64,000 bases of DNA, taken from assembly GCA_934167495.1 (NCBI GenBank), contig CAKPKP010000004.1:1-64000 (forward strand), given 5' to 3'. The position numbers were made by a program, and so were the translations under genes. This document shows, one piece after another, positions 43,446 to 53,398 of this stretch. Source of the stretch: an uncultured Clostridia bacterium (GTDB lineage Bacteria > Bacillota > Clostridia > TANB77 > CAG-508). The first letter of the stretch is position 1, and every line of letters starts with the position of its first letter. Under the pieces are notes generated by a model. That model was not told the DNA's origin. It saw only the letters and a program-made list of their open reading frames with translations, and did not search any database.

Positions 43446-44485
43446 TCTTTCACCTCTTTTGTTTGAAGATTTTTTCTTCTTAATTGCCCACATGCAGCAT
43501 CTATATCTGAGCCTAATTCTCTTCTTATTGTTGCAACTATTCCATTGTCATTTAAATAATCTCTGAATTTTATTATATTCTCATTTGAACTTTTAGTATA
43601 TATTCCGCCTTCAATTTTATTTATTGGTATTAAATTAACATGACATAACATGCCTTTTAGCAATTTTACTAATTCTTTTGCATCTTGCAAATTATCGTTA
43701 TTATCTTTAGAAAGTGCATATTCAAAAGATACTCTTCTATTTGTAATTTTTATATATTCTTTACAAGCTTTTATAAGTTCTTCAATATTATAAACATTAT
43801 TTACAGGCATCATTGCACTTCTTTTAGCATTATCACTACTATGTAATGATATAGATAATGTACATTGTATATTTTCCTCTGCTAATTTATATATTTTTGG
43901 AACTATTCCACTCGTAGATACACTTATATGTCTGGCACCTATGTTTAACCCTTTTTGGTTATTTATTATTCTTATAGCATTTATAACATTATCATAATTA
44001 TCTAAAGGCTCTCCTATCCCCATAAATACTATATTTGAAATTCTTACTTTAGCATCTTTTTGAACTTCTAAAATTTGATTTACAATTTCTCCAGATGACA
44101 AACTTCTTACAAAAGGAATTCCTGTTGAAGCACAAAACTTGCATCCCATTTTACATCCTACTTGAGAAGAAACGCATATACTCATTCCGTGCTTATATTC
44201 CATTAGAACAGTTTCTATAGCATTTCCATCATTTAAATCAAACAAATACTTTTTTGTTCCATCTTTTGATTCTAATTTTCTTAGAATTTTAAAGTTACAA
44301 ATATCAAAATTTTCTTTAAGTTTTTCTCTAAGTTCTAAAGATAAATTTGTCATTTCATCAAAACTATTAACTTCATCTACATATAACCATTTGAATATTT
44401 GCTCTGCCCTAAATGGTTTTTCTCCTATTTTTTTTACTTCTTCTTTTAATTCGTCTAGATTATAATCTTTAATATTTTGTTTCAA
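43442..44485 (-). CDS. rlmN: 23S rRNA (adenine2503-C2)-methyltransferase
   Basis: A 347-residue radical-SAM methyltransferase modifying A2503 of 23S rRNA and A37 of some tRNAs. The cluster motif is GCKMGCKFCAS (about 110-120), with GEIVNQIL, NIVFMGIGEPLDNYDNV, ARHISVSTSG, LSISLHSSDNAKR, and the C-terminal catalytic Cys in IDAACGQLR (about 336). Start is TTG at 44485 with TGGAGG five bases upstream. It is the first gene of the rlmN-prpC-prkC-rpe operon. Confidence 0.96.
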   Translation of the reverse strand: MKQNIKDYNLDELKEEVKKIGEKPFRAEQIFKWLYVDEVNSFDEMTNLSLELREKLKENFDICNFKILRKLESKDGTKKYLFDLNDGNAIETVLMEYKHGMSICVSSQVGCKMGCKFCASTGIPFVRSLSSGEIVNQILEVQKDAKVRISNIVFMGIGEPLDNYDNVINAIRIINNQKGLNIGARHISVSTSGIVPKIYKLAEENIQCTLSISLHSSDNAKRSAMMPVNNVYNIEELIKACKEYIKITNRRVSFEYALSKDNNDNLQDAKELVKLLKGMLCHVNLIPINKIEGGIYTKSSNENIIKFRDYLNDNGIVATIRRELGSDIDAACGQLRRKNLQTKEVKE

Positions 44486-44563
44486 AGTTTCCTCCAGTTT
44501 TAATATTTATTTTGTTATATCATATAATAAAATTTTTTTCAAATATTTTTAATGAATTTATTA

Positions 44564-46370
44564 TTATTTTATTCTTTCTAATAATGCTCCTGTTTCATTT
44601 TGGCTTAAAACTATATATTTTTCTGAATTTTCTTCTATATCTATTCCAGAATTATATATGAAATAATATTTTTTATTTGTTTTAAGCCATTCATCTATGC
44701 TATATGGTTCTATGTCATAAAACCATTCCATAGTCTTATTTTCGTTATCTCCACCGTATACATCTAATATAGAATACACGAAAAGCTTTTCCATTAACTC
44801 TGCATCAACTTTCGTGTTTTCCTTATCTTCTAATTTATATAAATCTTTTAATAATTCTAATCTTTGTTTATTAAGTATTTGTTCATCTAAATTAACACAT
44901 TCTCTTATATTAGTATAATAGATGTCTGCAAATCCTTGCATTTTTTCATTTTGCATAAATAACTCTGATTTATTTGCAATTCTTCTTTCTACAAGCAACA
45001 CAGCTCCAACAATAATTGCACAATATAAAATAAGTGCTATTCCGTGAGAATATTTTACTATTTTTCTCTTTAGATAATATATAAAAGCCTTTAAAAGCCA
45101 TGTATAAAGAAAGAATCCATAATACATAATGATTTTTAAAATAATAATACGATGAAACTCTTCCTTGAATTCCTCCTATAAATAGAACTAGCATAAAGCA
45201 CAATAACAATGCTGTAAAAATAATTTCAAATTTGAATTCTTTGTTTTTTATTTTTTCAATTATATAAAATGCTATAAAAGGTATAAAAAATAAAAAATTA
45301 GAGTATGCATCTCTGTACATTGTTCCTTCTGCATTTAATGCATTCATATTATTTTTAGCATCATCTATTATTCCTGGTAATATGAAATATAAAAAGCCTA
45401 AAATAGTTGGTATTACCAATGTTATTACTACTTTTAATATATTTTTTAAAGTAATTACTTTTCCCTGTTTTTTAAAAATTATTATCATATAAATAAATAT
45501 ACTTGCATAAACAACTGGAGCAAAAAAGTAATATGAAAAGAAAACAGCAAATGTTAATAAAAATGTTATTGGTAGTAAATATTTATCATCTATTTTATTG
45601 GTTGAATAATATGGTATTATTTTTAAAATAGCTGTTAAAATAATTAAATTAAATGTTAAATACGAAAATCCATAAATTATAGTATTTAATGGATATCCTA
45701 TCATAAATAAAACTACAAATATTGCTCCTACTATATTTAAAAATTTACCTTTTATTTTATTTGATATTAATGAATAAAATACTAACCCAATTGTAAATAA
45801 CATAAACATATCAAATAACATATATATTTTATGAAGATTTATTTCTCCAATAAATTTAGCAAAAATTTTGAATAAAATTCCTATATTTATATATGTTGCT
45901 GGCATATGTGTTTCATAATTAAATATAGTTGTTTTTTCTACTTTATTTAACAATATTGAATTTTTCCAAAATTCTCTAGCTGCAGTATAATGTGAAGCAG
46001 AATCTACTGATTTATACTTTAAACATAAATCAAATTTAAAGTTCACTACTGTTATTATTACAACAGATAATAATATAAGAAGTGAAAAGAATACATCACT
46101 TTTAGTTATAAAATATTCTTGTAATTTTTTATTTTTGTAGTTTTTATAATTAATTCCTAAAATAAAAATTATATTTACTACAAATAAAGTTGTTAGTGTA
46201 GAATGAACATTACAAGCGCTTAATACAAATACTACGAAAATGTTATAACACATAGTTAAAACTATTGTCATAGCAAGCCAGGTTATTGCATTTAATTTCT
46301 CATTTGACTTTTTAAGTATAAAAAAGCTTGTACTTAATATTATTAATGATATTAAATATATAATTTCCAT
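44564..46370 (-). CDS. Multi-spanning membrane protein joined across a CGG +1 frameshift
   Basis: Frame 0 from ATG at 46370 encodes about ten membrane helices and an acidic loop typical of GT-C-like proteins (KYKSVDSASHYTAAREFW), and stops at 44970. At codon 443 it meets CGG (45044-45042). Skipping the C gives SGIALILYCAIIVGAVLLVERR, a membrane helix, and a soluble tail to 44564, total 601 residues. Without the shift the last membrane helix is replaced by a nonsense Cys-rich tail (FILCNYCWSCVACRK). The tail ORF alone has no RBS. The protein is probably a polysaccharide- or glycoprotein-related membrane enzyme; no family can be named. Confidence 0.75.
45042..45044 (-). other. In-frame CGG, proposed +1 frameshift site 4
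   Basis: Coding strand ATA TTC TCA CGG AAT AGC. Skipping C45044 reads TCA GGA ATA GCA CTT ATT TTA, which restores a membrane helix and the remaining tail. Confidence 0.7.
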
Positions 46371-46377
46371 CTCATCC

Positions 46378-47259
46378 CTACTTTTTTAATAATTTTCTTA
46401 TTGGAACTTCTATTAAAAGTTCTATTTTTCTTATAAAGTTTAAAATGTCTAAAATAGCTAGTCCAACTTTATTTACATGATTATAACTACCTTGATAATA
46501 TTTTTTACTTTTATCCATTATTTTTAATTTTCTTTTTACATTATAAACTTTTCCTATTGTTTGACTTTCATAATGTATAAAATTAACATTATTTATACTT
46601 GCAATTTTATATCCTTTATTTTTTATTTTTGTTCCTAAAATATCTTCTTCGTAAAACAAAAATACATTTTCGTCCAAATAACCTATTTCTTTTAAGATGT
46701 TATATTTTATAATAAAAAATGCACCTGAAATACATTCAACCATTAATTTATTATTTTCATATTCTTTATTAGAATATTCACCTTTTCTAAGTATTGGATA
46801 AAATAATAATTCTAGAAATCTGGTAGAATGTATTATATCTAGGAAATATGTTCTTAATTTCCAACTACTTCTTCTTGCAGGTCCATTTTTATAAAACATT
46901 CTTGGAGCACAAACTGCTAAATTACTATCTTTTTCTAATTCATCTATACATGTACAAATTGCGTTTTCTTCAACATATATATCACTATTAGATATTATAA
47001 TGTAATCATATATTTCATTTTTACTTTCTAAATACTTTACTCCAAAGTTATTTCCATATGAATAACCACCATTTTTTTCTGAAGAAATAACATCTACCTT
47101 TTCACTTTTAAGTTTCAATAACTCATTAAACATTCCATCTGTTGAGCAATTATCTACAACAACTATTTTATTAACTACATTGTACTTACTTACTAATTCT
47201 ACATACTGTGCAGTATCTTTATAAGAATTATAATTTAAAACAATTAATGCTACTTTCAT
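46378..47259 (-). CDS. Family 2 glycosyltransferase
   Basis: From the ATG at 47259 (AGGTGA upstream) the 293-residue GT-A enzyme reads VALIVLNYNSYKDTAQYVE, IVVVDNCSTDGM, SSEKNGGYSYGNNFG, IISNSDIYVEENA (the DxD region as SD), and GAFFIIKYNILKEIGYLDENVFLFYEEDILGT. The signature resembles rhamnosyl- or related surface-glycan transferases (the ED of FYEEDILG is typical). An upstream in-frame start at 47322 falls inside the next gene and lacks an RBS. It lies between two membrane proteins of the same cluster. Confidence 0.9.
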   Translation of the reverse strand: MKVALIVLNYNSYKDTAQYVELVSKYNVVNKIVVVDNCSTDGMFNELLKLKSEKVDVISSEKNGGYSYGNNFGVKYLESKNEIYDYIIISNSDIYVEENAICTCIDELEKDSNLAVCAPRMFYKNGPARRSSWKLRTYFLDIIHSTRFLELLFYPILRKGEYSNKEYENNKLMVECISGAFFIIKYNILKEIGYLDENVFLFYEEDILGTKIKNKGYKIASINNVNFIHYESQTIGKVYNVKRKLKIMDKSKKYYQGSYNHVNKVGLAILDILNFIRKIELLIEVPIRKLLKK

Positions 47260-47267
47260 ATTATCAC

Positions 47268-48803
47268 CTATCTCAATAAAAATTCTAATATTGTTAATAT
47301 TTGTACTAAATTTATTGCACATAATAAACTTAAATACATTTCTTTTACAAATTTTATATTAATATATTTATTTTTTACGACTAGGCACAATAAAGGTAAA
47401 ATAGCTATTGGAATAAAGTATCTTCCTTGTATTCCTAAAATTTCACTTTCACCTACTGGTGTAGAATTTATAAAAAATCCTAATAAAATCATTAATCCTA
47501 TTACAAGTGTTACAAATATAACAAATACTCTTTGCCATTTATTAAATGATTTTTCATTCTTTTCAAAAAATGGAGCTAATATAATTAAAATTCCATATAT
47601 TAAAAACTGAATTTTAGTATGTGAAACTATATTAAGCCATCCCATATTATTTCCAACAAAAGTTAATAAATAATAAACAAAGCTTGTAGCTATAGTTCTT
47701 ATCATTACAATAAAGAAATTAAAAGGATTTGATATTATACTTTTTATTTGTTCTGATGGATTATATCCCATTTGCATTATATCTACATATACATCTTTAT
47801 ATAAAGTACCAAACAAGTACCACAAAACAGCACTTACGAAACCTATAATTAGCACTGCAATTATAAAGATTTTATCATTTTTTTCTTCTATTTTTTTCTT
47901 ATTAAATAATAACAAAGCAAGTCCTACAATCGGGAAATATACATTTTTTGAAATAGCCACAATTATGGCTAATATCATATATATAACTTTGCTTTTTTTA
48001 CTTAATTTCTCTTCTTTATATAATATATTCAATGTATAAGCTATAAACAATAATATACTTGAATTAGTAATAGAATCAGCAGATATAGACATTGCTTGGT
48101 GTATCAACATTGGATTAAATAAATATGTTAACATTAGCAATTTTCCAAATGGCATTAATTTTATAATTAAATATCCTATCACTAAAAAAGCAATAAAATT
48201 AAACAATCTTGCCAAATATACTGCAAGTACTATATTCAAATTAAATATTCTTCCAATGAAAAATCCTAAACTTGAAAAAATATATAATATCGGAGAATAG
48301 CTTTGTGCAGAAGTATATGTTTCAATTACTACATTATAATTAGTTTTGCTATTTGCAGTATTTTCTAAATCTGTATAATTGTCATGTTCTGTATTAAAGC
48401 CTGTTGCAAGAATAAATGGTACTTCTATTTTTGATTCTCCATCTTTATCTATTTTTGTTATAATATTTTCTTGTGACACATCATAAGCCTTATACATATG
48501 CATAAGTTCATCTGGTACGTAGTTTGGCATCAAAAATATTTGATACATAATTCCAATTGGAATCATAAAAATTAAAAAATAAATTTCTAATTTTCCTTTA
48601 TTTTTTATAATATTGTAAATAATTATAGTTAATATCAATATTGCAACTGCAATAATTAATATAATTTCAATAAAATTCGTTTCGCCTTTATATTTATAAT
48701 TATATAAAACATTTAATATATTAGCTGATAGTAATATACTTAATATAAGCTCTATAAATATATTTGTTCTTTTAAACATATCTTCAATCTTTATTTTTAT
48801 CAT
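47268..48803 (-). CDS. DUF2142-type membrane protein
   Basis: The 511-residue protein has about twelve membrane helices and the acidic motif PNYVPDELMHMYKAYDVS after the second or third helix, the DUF2142 hallmark. It is similar in plan to the protein at 35725-37065. It is the first gene of a three-gene membrane glycosylation cluster with a GT2 gene eight bases downstream. It likely processes lipid-linked sugars of a surface polymer; the substrate is unknown. Confidence 0.78.
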   Translation of the reverse strand: MIKIKIEDMFKRTNIFIELILSILLSANILNVLYNYKYKGETNFIEIILIIAVAILILTIIIYNIIKNKGKLEIYFLIFMIPIGIMYQIFLMPNYVPDELMHMYKAYDVSQENIITKIDKDGESKIEVPFILATGFNTEHDNYTDLENTANSKTNYNVVIETYTSAQSYSPILYIFSSLGFFIGRIFNLNIVLAVYLARLFNFIAFLVIGYLIIKLMPFGKLLMLTYLFNPMLIHQAMSISADSITNSSILLFIAYTLNILYKEEKLSKKSKVIYMILAIIVAISKNVYFPIVGLALLLFNKKKIEEKNDKIFIIAVLIIGFVSAVLWYLFGTLYKDVYVDIMQMGYNPSEQIKSIISNPFNFFIVMIRTIATSFVYYLLTFVGNNMGWLNIVSHTKIQFLIYGILIILAPFFEKNEKSFNKWQRVFVIFVTLVIGLMILLGFFINSTPVGESEILGIQGRYFIPIAILPLLCLVVKNKYINIKFVKEMYLSLLCAINLVQILTILEFLLR

Positions 48804-48922
48804 ATTCTTATCCTTTTTATTAATTTATATAATTTTATACATTTCATTATTATTTGTCAATAATTGCAGGCTTCCAACTAATAATATTTAAAACATTTTA
48901 AAGCTCCGCTTCTTATATTAGA

Positions 48923-49021
48923 GAACAATAGTGGGCTGATTAAATTTTTCCATATTTTAAATTGTAGAGTTCAGCCCACGTTTAATTGTTCGTGTGCGAA
49001 ATTTGCAAAGCAAATTTCTGT
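48923..49021 (+). repeat. Intergenic structured repeat element, copy 4
   Basis: Outer stem GAACAAT/ATTGTTC (48923-48929/48985-48991), inner stem GTGGGCTGA/TCAGCCCAC (48931-48939/48971-48979) and core palindrome GAAATTTGC-AAA-GCAAATTTC (48998-49018). Bases 48924-49021 are identical to 5295-5392, 43 kb away. The flanking hairpins of copy 1 are missing, which defines the minimal mobile or conserved unit. Confidence 0.85.
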
Positions 49022-49032
49022 ATAATATAAAA

Positions 49033-49058
49033 AGGCGAGGTAAAATCTTACCTCGCCT
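49033..49058 (-). terminator. Terminator after the SleB-like gene
   Basis: An 11-bp stem AGGCGAGGTAA / TTACCTCGCCT with a four-base loop, flanked by A and T runs, 14 bases past the stop. Confidence 0.85.
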
Positions 49059-49072
49059 AAAAAAGTTAGTTT

Positions 49073-49876
49073 TTAGTCAATCCATTCATGAAAGAAAACA
49101 ACGTTTTCAATCATAGTGGTTCCTGAAATATGCTCATTAAAATAAGCATTTGTTTCATCTGAGCAATAATTAGGAGCATAAAAACCTATCGCCCCGCCTA
49201 TTGCATCATATGTAACATCATACCCCATTAAAGCAGTATTTACAGCATCATAAACAGATGCTGTTAAATCACTTACTTCAACAGACCTACGAATCCTCCT
49301 TCCATCTTCTGTGTAATCAGTGAATTTAAATTCTCCATCTCCAAATCTTCCAGAATAAAGAATGTCATTCATTGATACACTTTCTTGCTGCATTTGATGA
49401 ATTGCAGCAGAAGCGCAAGCATTTTGCATTTCCCATGAGCAATGTCCAGATTCAGCGAATGTCATTCGACACAAGTCATAATATTCCTCTGCTGAAATAG
49501 TAACCACTGAATTTTCTAACACATCTGTTAATGAAAAATTCAAGGCTTCCATTTCTTCTACATTATTAGATAATGCCTTAGAGGATCTTGCTACCGTTGC
49601 CATTAACTCGTAATATGGGGCAGATAAAACAGACTTCTCAATTTTTTGCCTTTTAGTAGAAGCCAATTCTCTCTGTATATTTCTTTGACGTACTTCTTTT
49701 GCGTATAATGCTGCTTCTTCTGCTGCTCTCGTGTTTTCATAGATAGCTGTTTCTTCAGTATAATTAGAATATTCTAAAGCATACACCTTTCCTTGTGCAA
49801 AAAGCACAAAAGAAAAACACGAAGCCAACATCACTCCTTTCAAAAAATTCCGATGAAACTGACTTTCCTTTTCCAA
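49073..49876 (-). CDS. Exported SleB/CwlJ-like cell wall hydrolase, foreign codon use
   Basis: The 267-residue protein has a signal peptide (FLKGVMLASCFSFVLFAQGKVYA), a coiled-coil-like Glu/Arg-rich segment (about 45-80), and a C-terminal domain with CRMTFAESGHCSWEMQNACASAAIHQMQ, which resembles the SleB/CwlJ hydrolase_2 fold (R-x-x-x-x-E-A-x-G...Q-x-A-V-A). The catalytic Glu (in FAESG) is present. Composition and codons are clearly more GC-rich than neighbours, with CGC, CGT and GCG. An in-frame CGG (49852-49850) is codon 9 and read as Arg in the open frame. It has its own terminator and lies next to a repeat element. The family call is moderate. Confidence 0.65.
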   Translation of the reverse strand: MEKESQFHRNFLKGVMLASCFSFVLFAQGKVYALEYSNYTEETAIYENTRAAEEAALYAKEVRQRNIQRELASTKRQKIEKSVLSAPYYELMATVARSSKALSNNVEEMEALNFSLTDVLENSVVTISAEEYYDLCRMTFAESGHCSWEMQNACASAAIHQMQQESVSMNDILYSGRFGDGEFKFTDYTEDGRRIRRSVEVSDLTASVYDAVNTALMGYDVTYDAIGGAIGFYAPNYCSDETNAYFNEHISGTTMIENVVFFHEWID

Positions 49877-50077
49877 AACTTTACCTTCCTTTTTATTTTA
49901 TTTAGTCAAACTGACCATAAAATATATTATACACCTATTATAATACTTTGGCAACCCCCTGATTTACAAAAAATGTAAAATTATTATTGTTTTTTTCACA
50001 TTTTTAATTTTATTATTCACCTTTGAAAAAAATAGTGCTATAATTACTCATTATACTTTCGAAAGGATTCTTATTTT

Positions 50078-50971
50078 ATGAAAATTGAATATAAAGTTGA
50101 AAATAACAAATACTTAAATATAAAGCAATTATTAAAAGAATATTATTTAATGTCTGATAGATTAATATTAAAATTAAAAAATTCAAAACAGATTTACTTA
50201 AATGGTAAATCTGTTTATGTTACTGCTGCTCTTAATTTAAATGATATTGTTTATATAGATTTAGAATTTGAAGAAGATAACTCTAATATAGTACCAATAA
50301 AAATGGATTTAAATATTATATATGAGGATGATTATTATATAGTAATTGATAAACCAGCTGGAATTCCTGTTCATCCATCAGCTAGTCATTATGATAATAC
50401 TTTATCAAACGGATTAAAATATTATTTTGACACTATATCTTTACATAAAAAAATCAGACCTGTTAATAGATTAGATAAAGACACATCTGGAATTGTTATT
50501 TTTGCCAAAAGTGAATATATTCAAGAATGTTTAATTAAGCAAATGAAATCAGGTGATTTTAAAAAAGAATATATCGCTATACTAGATGGAATTTTAGATG
50601 AAAATATAGGAAAAATTGATGCTCCAATTTCTAGAAAAAGTGATAGCATCATTGAAAGAGAAATTTCTTCACTTGGAGATAATGCTATTACTCATTTTGA
50701 AGTCATAAGTCATTTCAACAATTTCACTTTAGTAAGTTTTAAATTAGAAACTGGTAGAACACATCAAATTCGTGTTCATAGTAAATATATTTCACACCCA
50801 ATACTTGGTGATACACTTTATGGAAAACCTTCGGAATTAATTGATAGACAAGCACTTCATGCATGTAGAGTAGAGTTTATTCATCCTATATTTAAAGAAC
50901 CTGTTTCATATACTTCTTCTCTTCCAAAAGACATACAAAAAATACTAAATATATATAATTTTAAAATTTAA
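50078..50971 (+). CDS. RluA/RluD family pseudouridine synthase
   Basis: The 297-residue enzyme has an S4-like N-terminal region (about 15-70), then the catalytic domain: VIDKPAGIPVHPSA, RPVNRLDKDTSGIVIFAK (catalytic Asp of RLDxxTSG), GRTHQIRVHSKYI, HPILGDTLYGKP. It modifies uridines in 23S rRNA or tRNA; the target site is not clear from sequence. It is the intact paralogue of the interrupted gene at 55218-56109, and its GRTHQIRVH motif shows what that gene should contain. RBS GAAAGGA before ATG. Confidence 0.93.
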   Translation: MKIEYKVENNKYLNIKQLLKEYYLMSDRLILKLKNSKQIYLNGKSVYVTAALNLNDIVYIDLEFEEDNSNIVPIKMDLNIIYEDDYYIVIDKPAGIPVHPSASHYDNTLSNGLKYYFDTISLHKKIRPVNRLDKDTSGIVIFAKSEYIQECLIKQMKSGDFKKEYIAILDGILDENIGKIDAPISRKSDSIIEREISSLGDNAITHFEVISHFNNFTLVSFKLETGRTHQIRVHSKYISHPILGDTLYGKPSELIDRQALHACRVEFIHPIFKEPVSYTSSLPKDIQKILNIYNFKI

Positions 50972-51079
50972 AAATATATTTTTTTATTGTTGTTTTTTAA
51001 TATTCTTTGTGGTAAAATTTCTTCGATATATGTATAGCATATATTTTTATGCAAAAAATATTATTTGAGGAGGTTTTAA

Positions 51080-53314
51080 ATGAAATATAGTGAATGGAAT
51101 GGTTTTAATGGAGGAGAATGGGAGAATGAAATAAATGTAAGAAGTTTCATTCAAAGTAACTACACTCCATATGAAGGTGACTCTAGCTTTTTAACAGAAG
51201 CCACTGAAACAACAAAAAACTTATGGAATAAAGTATTAGATTTATATAAAAAAGAAAAAGAAAATGGTGGTGTATTAGATATTTCTGATGACATCGCATC
51301 TACAATAACAAGCCATGAAGCTGGATATATTGAAAAAGATTTAGAAAAAATAGTAGGTCTTCAAACAGATGCTCCTTTAAAAAGAGCTATTATGCCTAAT
51401 GGTGGTATTAGAATAGTTGAAAAATCTTGTGAAGCTTATAATAGAAAAGTTTCAGATAAAATAGAAGATATTTATCATAATTATAGAAGAACTCATAATG
51501 ATGGTGTATTCACAGCATATACACCAGATATAAGAGCTGCTAGAAGCTCTCACTTAATAACAGGTTTACCAGATGGATATGGTAGAGGAAGAATTATTGG
51601 TGATTATAGAAGAGTTGCTCTTTATGGTGTTGATAGATTAATAGAAGAAAAGAAAAAACAAATGGAAAGTTTAGAAGTTCCTTCTATGACTGAAGAATTT
51701 ATAAGAGAACGTGAAGAAACTTATGATCAAATTTCTGCACTTAATGAATTAAAAGTTATGGCTCAAAAATATGGATTTGATATATCTAGACCTGCTTCAA
51801 ATTCTAAAGAGGCTGTTCAATGGACATACTTTGCTTATCTTGGAGCAATTAAAGAGCAAAATGGTGCTGCAATGAGCCTTGGTAGAACATCTACTTTCTT
51901 AGATATTTATTTTGAAAGAGATTTAAAAGCAGGATATATTACAGAACAAGAAATCCAAGAAATCATGGATCACTTTGTTATGAAATTAAGACTAGTAAGA
52001 TTTTTAAGAACACCTGAATATGATGAATTATTCAGTGGAGATCCAGTTTGGGTGACAGAATCTATAGGTGGTATGGGAATTGACGGAAGAACATTAGTTA
52101 CAAAAAATTCATTTAGAGTACTTCATACTTTAACAACACTTGGTCCTGCTCCAGAACCAAACTTAACAGTATTATGGTCTACTCGCCTACCTGAAGGATT
52201 TAAAAAATATTGTGCAAAAATGTCTATTTCAACAAGTTCTATTCAATATGAAAATGATGATTTAATGAGAGAATACTGGGGTGACGATTATGGAATAGCT
52301 TGTTGTGTATCTGCAATGAGAATTGGTAAACAAATGCAATTCTTTGGAGCAAGAGCAAACTTAGCAAAAACTTTATTATATGCTATAAACGGTGGTAGAG
52401 ATGAAGTTTCTGGAAAACAAGTTACTACAAGATTTGAACCAATAACATCTGAATATTTAAATTATGACGAAGTTTGGGCAAAATTTGATACAATGATGGA
52501 TTGGGTTGCAAAAGTTTATATAAATGCTTTAAATATAATTCATTATATGCATGATAAATATGCTTATGAAAAATTAGAAATGGCTTTACATGATAAAGAC
52601 ATTTTAAGAACAATGGCTTGTGGTATTGCTGGTCTATCTGTTGTTGCTGATTCATTCTCTGCAATGAAGTATGCAAAAGTTAAAGTAATTAGAGATGAAA
52701 CTGGACTAGCTGTTGATTATCAAGTTGAAGGTGACTTCCCTAAATACGGAAACGACGACGATAGAGTTGATAGTATAGCTGTTGAAATAATGAAGACTTT
52801 CATGAACAAATTAAGAAAACAAAGAACTTATAGAAATGCAAAACCAACTATGTCTGTTCTTACAATAACTTCTAATGTTGTTTATGGTAAAGCTACAGGA
52901 AATACACCAGACGGTAGAAGAGCTGGAGCTCCATTCGGACCTGGTGCAAACCCATTACATGGTAGAGATACAAATGGTGCTTTAGCTGTGTTAAACACAA
53001 TGACAAAATTACCTTACAGACATGCTGAAGATGGAATATCATATACATTTGCAATAGTTCCTTCTGCTTTAGGACATGATGAAGAAACAAGAATTTCTAA
53101 TTTAACATCTTTATTAGATGGATACTTTGGAAAATTCAGTCATCATATAAATGTTAATGTTTTTGATAGAGCTCTACTAGAAGATGCTATGGAACATCCT
53201 GAAAAATACCCTCAACTTACTATTAGAGTATCTGGATATGCTGTTAACTTTGTAAAATTAACAAGAGAACAACAATTAGACGTAATAAATAGAACAATAC
53301 ATGAAAGAATATAA
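51080..53314 (+). CDS. pflB: Formate C-acetyltransferase (pyruvate formate-lyase)
   Basis: The 744-residue glycyl-radical enzyme converts pyruvate and CoA to acetyl-CoA and formate under anaerobic conditions. The adjacent catalytic cysteines are in GIACCVSAMRIG (about 406-410), and the radical glycine in IRVSGYAVNFVKL (about 718). Length is normal. RBS GAGGAGG before ATG. A promoter-like TAAAAT region lies about 60 bases upstream. It is followed by a weak hairpin and pflA, and confirms an anaerobic, fermentative lifestyle. Confidence 0.97.
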   Translation: MKYSEWNGFNGGEWENEINVRSFIQSNYTPYEGDSSFLTEATETTKNLWNKVLDLYKKEKENGGVLDISDDIASTITSHEAGYIEKDLEKIVGLQTDAPLKRAIMPNGGIRIVEKSCEAYNRKVSDKIEDIYHNYRRTHNDGVFTAYTPDIRAARSSHLITGLPDGYGRGRIIGDYRRVALYGVDRLIEEKKKQMESLEVPSMTEEFIREREETYDQISALNELKVMAQKYGFDISRPASNSKEAVQWTYFAYLGAIKEQNGAAMSLGRTSTFLDIYFERDLKAGYITEQEIQEIMDHFVMKLRLVRFLRTPEYDELFSGDPVWVTESIGGMGIDGRTLVTKNSFRVLHTLTTLGPAPEPNLTVLWSTRLPEGFKKYCAKMSISTSSIQYENDDLMREYWGDDYGIACCVSAMRIGKQMQFFGARANLAKTLLYAINGGRDEVSGKQVTTRFEPITSEYLNYDEVWAKFDTMMDWVAKVYINALNIIHYMHDKYAYEKLEMALHDKDILRTMACGIAGLSVVADSFSAMKYAKVKVIRDETGLAVDYQVEGDFPKYGNDDDRVDSIAVEIMKTFMNKLRKQRTYRNAKPTMSVLTITSNVVYGKATGNTPDGRRAGAPFGPGANPLHGRDTNGALAVLNTMTKLPYRHAEDGISYTFAIVPSALGHDEETRISNLTSLLDGYFGKFSHHINVNVFDRALLEDAMEHPEKYPQLTIRVSGYAVNFVKLTREQQLDVINRTIHERI

Positions 53315-53326
53315 TATATAATTTTT

Positions 53327-53353
53327 AGGGTAGTCACATATTGTGTCTACCCT
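53327..53353 (+). terminator. Weak hairpin between pflB and pflA
   Basis: Stem GGGTAG/CTACCC with partial inner pairing (TCACA/TGTG) and no strong T run. It could lower pflA expression rather than terminate fully. Confidence 0.5.
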
Positions 53354-53398
53354 ACCTTTAAAAATATATCTTTTTAATATTTTTTACTTGGAGGCTTT

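Noticed and set aside
43445..43493. Longer N-terminus of the PP2C phosphatase
   Set aside because: It lies inside rlmN and has no RBS; the ATG at 43445 has one and overlaps the rlmN stop.
44564..45127. Separate small gene for the tail of the split membrane protein
   Set aside because: It has no RBS, starts inside the upstream gene, and its first helix completes that gene in the +1 frame.
48900..49072. tRNA or other known structured RNA near the repeat
   Set aside because: No cloverleaf, anticodon or CCA pattern is visible.
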